From Rallus limicola (Eukaryota > Chordata > Aves > Gruiformes > Rallidae): a stretch of DNA of 64,000 nt. The position numbers were made by a program, and so were the translations under genes. Below, piece after piece: positions 25,351 through 37,429 of this stretch. The notes below the pieces were generated by a model. It ran no database searches. It was not told the origin of the DNA and saw only the letters and a list, made by a program, of their open reading frames with translations. The stretch covers positions 1-64,000 of the forward strand of contig JAKCOZ010000619.1 in NCBI GenBank assembly GCA_022605955.1, read 5' to 3'. Position 1 is the stretch's first letter. Every line of letters begins with the position of its first letter.

Positions 25351-27726
25351 ACTCCCAAAGTAAAGAAGCTAGGCCTGAAAGGCATAGCTTGTCTGAAACC
25401 TCCTAACAGGACACACGAGCAGACCCTGTCACTTTGGCTCTCAGCCTTTTCCTTTGCCTGGAAAGAGGGAACATGCCTGGAACCTCCTACAGTGCTTTTC
25501 TCGGCCCTAGCAGACTGCAGTTCAAAACATGCTAAACGTCCAGCAATAACTCCCAAAGTAAAGAAGCTAGGCCTGAAAGGCATAGCTTGTCTGAAACCTC
25601 CTAACAGGACACACGAGCAGACCCTGTCGCTTTGGCTCTCAGCCTTTTCCTTTGCCTGGAAAGAGGGAACATGCCTGGAACCTCCTACGGTGCTTTTCTC
25701 GGCCCTAGCAGACTGCAGTTCAAAACATGCTAAACGTCCAGCAATAACTCCCAAAGTAAAGAAGCAAGGACTGAAAGGCATAGCTTGTCTGAAACCTCCT
25801 AACAGGACACACGAGCAGACCCTGTCGCTTTGGCTCTCAGCCTTTTCCTTTGCCTGGAAAGAGGGAACATGCCTGGAACCTCCTACGGTGCTTTTCTCGG
25901 CCCTAGCAGACTGCAGTTCAAAACATGCTAAACGTCCAGCAATAACTCCCAAAGTAAAGAAGCTAGGCCTGAAAGGCATAGCTTGTCTGAAACCTCCTAA
26001 CAGGACACACGAGCAGACCCTGTCGCTTTGGCTCTCAGCCTTTTCCTTTGCCTGGAAAGAGGGAACATGCCTGGAACCTCCTACGGTGCTTTTCTCGGCC
26101 CTAGCAGACTGCAGTTCAAAACATGCTAATTGTCCAGCAATAACTCCCAAAGTAAAGAAGCTAGGCCTGAAAGGCATAGCTTGTCTGAAACCTCCTAACA
26201 GGACACACGAGCAGACCCTGTCACTTTGGCTCTCAGCCTTTTCCTTTGCCTGGAAAGAGGGAACATGCCTGGAACCTCCTACGGTGCTTTTCTCGGCCCT
26301 AGCAGACTGCAGTTCAAAACATGCTAAACGTCCAGCAATAACTCCCAAAGTAAAGAAGCTAGGCCTGAAAGGCATAGCTTGTCTGAAACCTCCTAACAGG
26401 ACACACCAGCAGACCCTGTCACTTTGGCTCTCAGCCTTTTCCTTTGCCTGGAAAGAAGGAACATGCCTGGAACCTCCTACGGTGCTTTTCTCGGCCCTAG
26501 CAGGCTGCAGTTCAAAACATGCTAAACGTCCAGCAATAACTCCCAAAGTAAAGAAGCTAGGCCTGAAAGGCATAGCTTGTCTGAAACCTCCTAACAGGAC
26601 ACACGAGCAGACCCTGTCGCTTTGGCTCTCAGCGTTTTCCTTTGCCTGGAAAGAGGGAACATGCCTGGAACCTCCTACGGTGCTTTTCTCGGCCCTAGCA
26701 GACTGCAGTTCAAAACATGCTAAACGTCCAGCAATAACTCCCAAAGTAAAGAAGCTAGGCCTGAAAGGCATAGCTTGTCTGAAACCTCCTAACAGGACAC
26801 ACGAGCAGACCCTGTCGCTTTGGCTCTCAGCCTTTTCCTTTGCCTGGAAAGAGGGAACATGCCTGGAACCTCCTACGGTGCTTTTCTCGGCCCTAGCAGA
26901 CTGCAGTTCAAAACATGCTAAACGTCCAGCAATAACTCCCAAAGTAAAGAAGCTAGGCCTGAAAGGCATAGCTTGTCTGAAACCTCCTAACAGGACACAC
27001 GAGCAGACCCTGTCGCTTTGGCTCTCAGCCTTTTCCTTTGCCTGGAAAGAGGGAACATGCCTGGAACCTCCTACGGTGCTTTTCTCGGCCCTAGCAGACT
27101 GCAGTTCAAAACATGCTAAACGTCCAGCAATAACTCCCAAAGTAAAGAAGCTAGGCCTGAAAGGCATAGCTTGTCTGAAACCTCCTAACAGGACACACGA
27201 GCAGACCCTGTCACTTTGGCTCTCAGCCTTTTCCACTGCCTGGAAAGAGGGAACATGCCTGGAACCTCCTACGGTGCTTTTCTCGGCCCTAGCAGACTGC
27301 AGTTCAAAACATGCTAAACGTCCAGCAATAACTCCCAAAGTAAAGAAGCTAGGACTGAAAGGCATAGCTTGTCTGAAACCTCCTAACAGGACACACGAGC
27401 AGACCCTGTCGCTTTGGCTCTCAGCCTTTTCCTTTGCCTGGAAAGAGGGAACATGCCTGGAACCTCCTACGGTGCTTTTCTCGGCCCTAGCAGACTGCAG
27501 TTCAAAACATGCTAAACGTCCAGCAATAACTCCCAAAGTAAAGAAGCTAGGCCTGAAAGGCATAGCTTGTCTGAAACCTCCTAACAGGACACACGAGCAG
27601 ACCCTGTCGCTTTGGCTCTCAGCCTTTTCCTTTGCCTGGAAAGAGGGAACATGCCTGGAACCTCCTACGGTGCTTTTCTCGGCCCTAGCAGACTGCAGTT
27701 CAAAACATGCTAAACGTCCAGCAATA

Positions 27727-27925
27727 ACTCCCAAAGTAAAGAAGCTAGGCCTGAAAGGCATAGCTTGTCTTGAAACCTCCTAACAGGACACACGAGCAGA
27801 CCCTGTCGCTTTGGCTCTCAGCGTTTTCCTTTGCCTGGAAAGAGGGAACATGCCTGGAACCTCCTACGGTGCTTTTCTCGGCCCTAGCAGACTGCAGTTC
27901 AAAACATGCTAAACGTCCAGCAATA
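27727..27925 (+). repeat. 199-bp unit with a 1-bp gain
   Basis: tgtctgaaacc reads tgtcttgaaacc near 27,770. This is the only frame-changing length difference after 5.7 kb. It ends the forward open frame shortly after (TAA at 27,781-27,783) and interrupts the minus-strand frame. Either a real slippage event or a residual consensus error would look like this. Confidence 0.92.
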
Positions 27926-29113
27926 ACTCCCAAAGTAAAGAAGCTAGGCCTGAAAGGCATAGCTTGTCTGAAACCTCCTAACAGGACACACGAGCAGACC
28001 CTGTCGCTTTGGCTCTCAGCCTTTTCCTTTGCCTGGAAAGAGGGAACATGCCTGGAACCTCCTACGGTGCTTTTCTCGGCCCTAGCAGACTGCAGTTCAA
28101 AACATGCTAAACGTCCAGCAATAACTCCCAAAGTAAAGAAGCTAGGCCTGAAAGGCATAGCTTGTCTGAAACCTCCTAACAGGACACACGAGCAGACCCT
28201 GTCACTTTGGCTCTCAGCCTTTTCCTTTGCCTGGAAAGAGGGAACATGCCTGGAACCTCCTACGGTGCTTTTCTCGGCCCTAGCAGACTGCAGTTCAAAA
28301 CATGCTAAACGTCCAGCAATAACTCCCAAAGTAAAGAAGCTAGGCCTGAAAGGCATAGCTTGTCTGAAACCTCCTAACAGGACACACGAGCAGACCCTGT
28401 CGCTTTGGCTCTCAGCCTTTTCCTTTGCCTGGAAAGAGGGAACATGCCTGGAACCTCCTACGGTGCTTTTCTCGGCCCTAGCAGACTGCAGTTCAAAACA
28501 TGCTAAACGTCCAGCAATAACTCCCAAAGTAAAGAAGCTAGGCCTGAAAGGCATAGCTTGTCTGAAACCTCCTAACAGGACACACGAGCAGACCCTGTCG
28601 CTTTGGCTCTCAGCCTTTTCCTTTGCCTGGAAAGAGGGAACATGCCTGGAACCTCCTACGGTGCTTTTCTCGGCCCTAGCAGACTGCAGTTCAAAACATG
28701 CTAAACGTCCAGCAATAACTCCCAAAGTAAAGAAGCTAGGCCTGAAAGGCATAGCTTGTCTGAAACCTCCTAACAGGACACACGAGCAGACCCTGTCGCT
28801 TTGGCTCTCAGCCTTTTCCTTTGCCTGGAAAGAGGGAACATGCCTGGAACCTCCTACGGTGCTTTTCTCGGCCCTAGCAGACTGCAGTTCAAAACATGCT
28901 AAACGTCCAGCAATAACTCCCAAAGTAAAGAAGCTAGGCCTGAAAGGCATAGCTTGTCTGAAACCTCCTAACAGGACACACGAGCAGACCCTGTCACTTT
29001 GGCTCTCAGCCTTTTCCTTTGCCTGGAAAGAGGGAACATGCCTGGAACCTCCTACGGTGCTTTTCTCGGCCCTAGCAGACTGCAGTTCAAAACATGCTAA
29101 ACGTCCAGCAATA

Positions 29114-29905
29114 ACTCCCAAAGTAAAGAAGCTAGGCCTGAAAGGCATAGCTTGTCTGAAACCTCCTAACAGGACACACGAGCAGACCCTGTCACTTTGG
29201 CTCTCAGCCTTTTCCTTTGCCTGGAAAGAGGGAACATGCCTGGAACCTCCTACAGTGCTTTTCTCGGCCCTAGCAGACTGCAGTTCAAAACATGCTAAAC
29301 GTCCAGCAATAACTCCCAAAGTAAAGAAGCTAGGCCTGAAAGGCATAGCTTGTCTGAAACCTCCTAACAGGACACACGAGCACACCCTGTCACTTTGGCT
29401 CTCAGCCTTTTCCTTTGCCTGGAAAGAGGGAACATGCCTGGAACCTCCTACGGTGCTTTTCTCGGCCCTAGCAGACTGCAGTTCAAAACATGCTAAACGT
29501 CCAGCAATAACTCCCAAAGTAAAGAAGCTAGGCCTGAAAGGCATAGCTTGTCTGAAACCTCCTAACAGGACACACGAGCAGACCCTGTCACTTTGGCTCT
29601 CAGCCTTTTCCTTTGCCTGGAAAGAGGGAACATGCCTGGAACCTCCTACGGTGCTTTTCTCGGCCCTAGCAGACTGCAGTTCAAAACATGCTAAACGTCC
29701 AGCAATAACTCCCAAAGTAAAGAAGCTAGGCCTGAAAGGCATAGCCTGTCTGAAACCTCCTAACAGGACACACGAGCAGACCCTGTCGCTTTGGCTCTCA
29801 GCCTTTTCCTTTGCCTGGAAAGAGGGAACATGCCTGGAACCTCCTACGGTGCTTTTCTCGGCCCTAGCAGACTGCAGTTCAAAACATGCTAAACGTCCAG
29901 CAATA
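29114..29905 (+). repeat. Four-unit block duplicated 37 units upstream, copy 2
   Basis: G141A (29,254), C in place of G in gagcaGaccc (29,383) and T39C (29,746) mirror the three altered sites of the 21.8-22.6 kb block at a constant offset. Confidence 0.8.
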
Positions 29906-32900
29906 ACTCCCAAAGTAAAGAAGCTAGGCCTGAAAGGCATAGCTTGTCTGAAACCTCCTAACAGGATACACGAGCAGACCCTGTCACTTTGGCTCTCAGC
30001 CTTTTCCTTTGCCTGGAAAGAGGGAACATGCCTGGAACCTCCTACGGTGCTTTTCTCGGCCCTAGCAGACTGCAGTTCAAAACATGCTAAACGTCCAGCA
30101 ATAACTCCCAAAGTAAAGAAGCTAGGCCTGAAAGGCATAGCTTGTCTGAAACCTCCTAACAGGACACACGAGCAGACCCTGTCGCTTTGGCTCTCAGCCT
30201 TTTCCTTTGCCTGGAAAGAGGGAACATGCCTGGAACCTCCTACGGTGCTTTTCTCGGCCCTAGCAGACTGCAGTTCAAAACATGCTAAACGTCCAGCAAT
30301 AACTCCCAAAGTAAAGAAGCTAGGCCTGAAAGGCATAGCTTGTCTGAAACCTCCTAACAGGACACACGAGCAGACCCTGTCACTTTGGCTCTCAGCCTTT
30401 TCCTTTGCCTGGAAAGAGGGAACATGCCTGGAACCTCCTACGGTGCTTTTCTCGGCCCTAGCAGGCTGCAGTTCAAAACATGCTAAACGTCCAGCAATAA
30501 CTCCCAAAGTAAAGAAGCTAGGCCTGAAAGGCATAGCTTGTCTGAAACCTCCTAACAGGACACACGAGCAGACCCTGTCGCTTTGGCTCTCAGCCTTTTC
30601 CTTTGCCTGGAAAGAGGGAACATGCCTGGAACCTCCTACGGTGCTTTTCTCGGCCCTAGCAGACTGCAGTTCAAAACATGCTAAACGCCCAGCAATAACT
30701 CCCAAAGTAAAGAAGCTAGGCCTGAAAGGCATAGCTTGTCTGAAACCTCCTAACAGGACACACGAGCAGACCCTGTCGCTTTGGCTCTCAGCCTTTTCCT
30801 TTGCCTGGAAAGAGGGAACATGCCTGGAACCTCCTACGGTGCTTTTCTCGGCCCTAGCAGACTGCAGTTCAAAACATGCTAAACGTCCAGCAATAACTCC
30901 CAAAGTAAAGAAGCTAGGCCTGAAAGGCATAGCTTGTCTGAAACCTCCTAACAGGACACACGAGCAGACCCTGTCACTTTGGCTCTCAGCCTTTTCCTTT
31001 GCCTGGAAAGAGGGAACATGCCTGGAACCTCCTACGGTGCTTTTCTCGGCCCTAGCAGACTGCAGTTCAAAACATGCTAAACGTCCAGCAATAACTCCCA
31101 AAGTAAAGAAGCTAGGCCTGAAAGGCATAGCTTGTCTGAAACCTCCTAACAGGACACACGAGCAGACCCTGTCGCTTTGGCTCTCAGCCTTTTCCTTTGC
31201 CTGGAAAGAGGGAACATGCCTGGAACCTCCTACGGTGCTTTTCTCGGCCCTAGCAGACTGCAGTTCAAAACATGCTAAACGTCCAGCAATAACTCCCAAA
31301 GTAAAGAAGCTAGGCCTGAAAGGCATAGCTTGTCTGAAACCTCCTAACAGGACACACGAGCAGACCCTGTCGCTTTGGCTCTCAGCCTTTTCCTTTGCCT
31401 GGAAAGAGGGAACATGCCTGGAACCTCCTACGGTGCTTTTCTCGGCCCTAGCAGACTGCAGTTCAAAACATGCTAAACGTCCAGCAATAACTCCCAAAGT
31501 AAAGAAGCTAGGCCTGAAAGGCATAGCTTGTCTGAAACCTCCTAACAGGACACACGAGCAGACCCTGTCGCTTTGGCTCTCAGCCTTTTCCTTTGCCTGG
31601 AAAGAGGGAACATGCCTGGAACCTCCTACGGTGCTTTTCTCGGCCCTAGCAGACTGCAGTTCAAAACATGCTAAACGTCCAGCAATAACTCCCAAAGTAA
31701 AGAAGCTAGGCCTGAAAGGCATAGCTTGTCTGAAACCTCCTAACAGGACACACGAGCAGACCCTGTCGCTTTGGCTCTCAGCCTTTTCCTTTGCCTGGAA
31801 AGAGGGAACATGCCTGGAACCTCCTACGGTGCTTTTCTCGGCCCTAGCAGACTGCAGTTCAAAACATGCTAAACGTCCAGCAATAACTCCCAAAGTAAAG
31901 AAGCTAGGCCTGAAAGGCATAGCTTGTCTGAAACCTCCTAACAGGACACACGAGCAGACCCTGTCGCTTTGGCTCTCAGCCTTTTCCTTTGCCTGGAAAG
32001 AGGGAACATGCCTGGAACCTCCTACGGTGCTTTTCTCGGCCCTAGCAGACTGCAGTTCAAAACATGCTAAACGTCCAGCAATAACTCCCAAAGTAAAGAA
32101 GCTAGGCCTGAAAGGCATAGCTTGTCTGAAACCTCCTAACAGGACACACGAGCAGACCCTGTCGCTTTGGCTCTCAGCCTTTTCCTTTGCCTGGAAAGAG
32201 GGAACATGCCTGGAACCTCCTACGGTGCTTTTCTCGGCCCTAGCAGACTGCAGTTCAAAACATGCTAAACGTCCAGCAATAACTCCCAAAGTAAAGAAGC
32301 TAGGCCTGAAAGGCATAGCTTGTCTGAAACCTCCTAACAGGACACACGAGCAGACCCTGTCACTTTGGCTCTCAGCCTTTTCCTTTGCCTGGAAAGAGGG
32401 AACATGCCTGGAACCTCCTACGGTGCTTTTCTCGGCCCTAGCAGACTGCAGTTCAAAACATGCTAAACGTCCAGCAATAACTCCCAAAGTAAAGAAGCTA
32501 GGCCTGAAAGGCATAGCTTGTCTGAAACCTCCTAACAGGACACACGAGCAGACCCTGTCGCTTTGGCTCTCAGCCTTTTCCTTTGCCTGGAAAGAGGGAA
32601 CATGCCTGGAACCTCCTACGGTGCTTTTCTCGGCCCTAGCAGACTGCAGTTCAAAACATGCTAAACGTCCAGCAATAACTCCCAAAGTAAAGAAGCTAGG
32701 CCTGAAAGGCATAGCTTGTCTGAAAACTCCTAACAGGACACACGAGCAGACCCTGTCACTTTGGCTCTCAGCCTTTTCCTTTGCCTGGAAAGAGGGAACA
32801 TGCCTGGAACCTCCTACGGTGCTTTTCTCGGCCCTAGCAGGCTGCAGTTCAAAACATGCTAAACGTCCAGCAATAACTCCCAAAGTAAAGAAGCTAGGCC

Positions 32901-33469
32901 TGAAAGGCATAGCTTGTCTGAAACCTCCTAACAGGACACACCAGCAGACCCTGTCGCTTTGGCTCTCAGCCTTTTCCTTTGCCTGGAAAGAGGGAACATG
33001 CCTGGAACCTCCTACGGTGCTTTTCTCGGCCCTAGCAGACTGCAGTTCAAAACATGCTAAACGTCCAGCAATAACTCCCAAAGTAAAGAAGCTAGGCCTG
33101 AAAGGCATAGCTTGTCTGAAACCTCCTAACAGGACACACGAGCAGACCCTGTCGCTTTGGCTCTCAGCCTTTTCCTTTGCCTGGAAAGAGGGAACATGCC
33201 TGGAACCTCCTACGGTGCTTTTCTCGGCCCTAGCAGACTGCAGTTCAAAACATGCTAAACGTCCAGCAATAACTCCCAAAGTAAAGAAGCTAGGCCTGAA
33301 AGGCATAGCTTGTCTGAAACCTCCTAACAGGACACACGAGCAGACCCTGTCACTTTGGCTCTCAGCCTTTTCCTTTGCCTGGAAAGAGGGAACATGCCTG
33401 GAACCTCCTACGGTGCTTTTCTCGGCCCTAGCAGACTGCAGTTCAAAACATGCTAAACGTCCAGCAATA

Positions 33470-35647
33470 ACTCCCAAAGTAAAGAAGCTAGGACTGAAAG
33501 GCATAGCTTGTCTGAAACCTCCTAACAGGACACACGAGCAGACCCTGTCGCTTTGGCTCTCAGCCTTTTCCTTTGCCTGGAAAGAGGGAACATGCCTGGA
33601 ACCTCCTACGGTGCTTTTCTCGGCCCTAGCAGACTGCAGTTCAAAACATGCTAAACGTCCAGCAATAACTCCCAAAGTAAAGAAGCTAGGCATGAAAGGC
33701 ATAGCTTGTCTGAAACCTCCTAACAGGACACACGAGCAGACCCTGTCGCTTTGGCTCTCAGCCTTTTCCTTTGCCTGGAAAGAGGGAACATGCCTGGAAC
33801 CTCCTACGGTGCTTTTCTCGGCCCTAGCAGACTGCAGTTCAAAACATGCTAAACGTCCAGCAATAACTCCCAAAGTAAAGAAGCAAGGCCTGAAAGGCAT
33901 AGCTTGTCTGAAACCTCCTAACAGGACACACGAGCAGACCCTGTCGCTTTGGCTCTCAGCCTTTTCCTTTGCCTGGAAAGAGGGAACATGCCTGGAACCT
34001 CCTACGGTGCTTTTCTCGGCCCTAGCAGACTGCAGTTCAAAACATGCTAAACGTCCAGCAATAACTCCCAAAGTAAAGAAGCTAGGCCTGAAAGGCATAG
34101 CTTGTCTGAAACCTCCTAACAGGACACACGAGCAGACCCTGTCGCTTTGGCTCTCAGCCTTTTCCTTTGCCTGGAAAGAGGGAACATGCCTGGAACCTCC
34201 TACGGTGCTTTTCTCGGCCCTAGCAGACTGCAGTTCAAAACATGCTAAACGTCCAGCAATAACTCCCAAAGTAAAGAAGCTAGGCCTGAAAGGCATAGCT
34301 TGTCTGAAACCTCCTAACAGGACACACGAGCAGACCCTGTCACTTTGGCTCTCAGCCTTTTCCTTTGCCTGGAAAGAGGGAACATGCCTGGAACCTCCTA
34401 CGGTGCTTTTCTCGGCCCTAGCAGACTGCAGTTCAAAACATGCTAAACGTCCAGCAATAACTCCCAAAGTAAAGAAGCTAGGCCTGAAAGGCATAGCTTG
34501 TCTGAAACCTCCTAACAGGACACACGAGCAGACCCTGTCGCTTTGGCTCTCAGCCTTTTCCTTTGCCTGGAAAGAGGGAACATGCCTGGAACCTCCTACG
34601 GTGCTTTTCTCGGCCCTAGCAGACTGCAGTTCAAAACATGCTAAACGTCCAGCAATAACTCCCAAAGTAAAGAAGCTAGGCCTGAAAGGCATAGCTTGTC
34701 TGAAACCTCCTAACAGGACACACGAGCAGACCCTGTCGCTTTGGCTCTCAGCCTTTTCCTTTGCCTGGAAAGAGGGAACATGCCTGGAACCTCCTACGGT
34801 GCTTTTCTCGGCCCTAGCAGACTGCAGTTCAAAACATGCTAAACGTCCAGCAATAACTCCCAAAGTAAAGAAGCTAGGCCTGAAAGGCATAGCTTGTCTG
34901 AAACCTCCTAACAGGACACACGAGCAGACCCTGTCACTTTGGCTCTCAGCCTTTTCCTTTGCCTGGAAAGAGGGAACATGCCTGGAACCTCCTACGGTGC
35001 TTTTCTCGGCCCTAGCAGACTGCAGTTCAAAACATGCTAAACGTCCAGCAATAACTCCCAAAGTAAAGAAGCTAGGACTGAAAGGCATAGCTTGTCTGAA
35101 ACCTCCTAACAGGACACACGAGCAGACCCTGTCGCTTTGGCTCTCAGCCTTTTCCTTTGCCTGGAAAGAGGGAACATGCCTGGAACCTCCTACGGTGCTT
35201 TTCTCGGCCCTAGCAGACTGCAGTTCAAAACATGCTAAACGTCCAGCAATAACTCCCAAAGTAAAGAAGCTAGGCATGAAAGGCATAGCTTGTCTGAAAC
35301 CTCCTAACAGGACACACGAGCAGACCCTGTCGCTTTGGCTCTCAGCCTTTTCCTTTGCCTGGAAAGAGGGAACATGCCTGGAACCTCCTACGGTGCTTTT
35401 CTCGGCCCTAGCAGACTGCAGTTCAAAACATGCTAAACGTCCAGCAATAACTCCCAAAGTAAAGAAGCAAGGCCTGAAAGGCATAGCTTGTCTGAAACCT
35501 CCTAACAGGACACACAAGCAGACCCTGTCGCTTTGGCTCTCAGCCTTTTCCTTTGCCTGGAAAGAGGGAACATGCCTGGAACCTCCTACGGTGCTTTTCT
35601 CGGCCCTAGCAGACTGCAGTTCAAAACATGCTAAACGTCCAGCAATA
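33470..35647 (+). repeat. 8-unit (1584-bp) higher-order repeat, about 1.4 copies
   Basis: Three consecutive marked units, C24A (33,493), C25A (33,692) and T20A (33,885), recur as C24A (35,077), C25A (35,276) and T20A (35,469). All three are shifted by exactly 1584 bases. A private G67A change (acacAagc, about 35,516) marks the second copy only. Confidence 0.88.
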
Positions 35648-37429
35648 ACTCCCAAAGTAAAGAAGCTAGGCCTGAAAGGCATAGCTTGTCTGAAACCTCC
35701 TAACAGGACACACGAGCAGACCCTGTCGCTTTGGCTCTCAGCCTTTTCCTTTGCCTGGAAAGAGGGAACATGCCTGGAACCTCCTACGGTGCTTTTCTCG
35801 GCCCTAGCAGACTGCAGTTCAAAACATGCTAAACGTCCAGCAATAACTCCCAAAGTAAAGAAGCTAGGCCTGAAAGGCATAGCTTGTCTGAAACCTCCTA
35901 ACAGGACACACGAGCAGACCCTGTCACTTTGGCTCTCAGCCTTTTCCTTTGCCTGGAAAGAGGGAACATGCCTGGAACCTCCTACGGTGCTTTTCTCGGC
36001 CCTAGCAGACTGCAGTTCAAAACATGCTAAACGTCCAGCAATAACTCCCAAAGTAAAGAAGCTAGGCCTGAAAGGCATAGCTTGTCTGAAACCTCCTAAC
36101 AGGACACACCAGCAGACCCTGTCACTTTGGCTCTCAGCCTTTTCCTTTGCCTGGAAAGAGGGAACATGCCTGGAACCTCCTACGGTGCTTTTCTCGGCCC
36201 TAGAGGACTGCAGTTCAAAACATGCTAAACGTCCAGCAATAACTCCCAAAGTAAAGAAGCTAGGCCTGAAAGGCATAGCTTGTCTGAAACCTCCTAAGAG
36301 GACACACGAGCAGACCCTGTCGCTTTGGCTCTCAGCCTTTTCCTTTGCCTGGAAAGAGGGAACATGCCTGGAACCTCCTACGGTGCTTTTCTCGGCCCTA
36401 GCAGACTGCAGTTCAAAACATGCTAAACGTCCAGCAATAACTCCCAAAGTAAAGAAGCTAGGCCTGAAAGGCATAGCTTGTCTGAAACCTCCTAACAGGA
36501 CACACGAGCAGACCCTGTCGCTTTGGCTCTCAGCCTTTTCCTTTGCCTGGAAAGAGGGAACATGCCTGGAACCTCCTACGGTGCTTTTCTCGGCCCTAGC
36601 AGACTGCAGTTCAAAACATGCTAAACGTCCAGCAATAACTCCCAAAGTAAAGAAGCGAGGCCTGAAAGGCATAGCTTGTCTGAAACCTCCTAACAGGACA
36701 CACGAGCAGACCCTGTCACTTTGGCTCTCAGCCTTTTCCTTTGCCTGGAAAGAGGGAACATGCCTGGAACCTCCTACGGTGCTTTTCTCGGCCCTAGCAG
36801 ACTGCAGTTCAAAACATGCTAAACGTCCAGCAATAACTCCCAAAGTAAAGAAGCTAGGCCTGAAAGGCATAGCTTGTCTGAAACCTCCTAACAGGACACA
36901 CGAGCAGACCCTGTCGCTTTGGCTCTCAGCCTTTTCCTTTGCCTGGAAAGAGGGAACATGCCTGGAACCTCCTACGGTGCTTTTCTCGGCCCTAGCAGAC
37001 TGCAGTTCAAAACATGCTAAACGTCCAGCAATAACTCCCAAAGTAAAGAAGCTAGGCCTGAAAGGCATAGCTTGTCTGAAACCTCCTAACAGGACACACG
37101 AGCAGACCCTGTCGCTTTGGCTCTCAGCCTTTTCCTTTGCCTGGAAAGAGGGAACATGCATGGAACATCCTACGGTGCTTTTCTCGGCCCTAGCAGACTG
37201 CAGTTCAAAACATGCTAAACGTCCAGCAATAACTCCCAAAGTAAAGAAGCTAGGCCTGAAAGGCATAGCTTGTCTGAAACCTCCTAACAGGACACACGAG
37301 CAGACCCTGTCGCTTTGGCTCTCAGCGTTTTCCTTTGCCTGGAAAGAGGGAACATGCCTGGAACCTCCTACGGTGCTTTTCTCGGCCCTAGCAGACTGCA
37401 GTTCAAAACATGCTAAACGTCCAGCAATA
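35450..37429 (+). repeat. Ten-unit segment duplicated about 5.1 kb downstream, copy 1
   Basis: Markers in order are T20A (35,469), G67C plus a two-base change tagAGgactg in one unit (36,110 and 36,204), T20G (36,657), C127A with C134A (from 37,160) and C96G (37,327). The first four marker positions recur exactly 5148 bases (26 units) away. The last two recur 5346 bases (27 units) away, so one unit was gained or lost between them. Confidence 0.88.
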
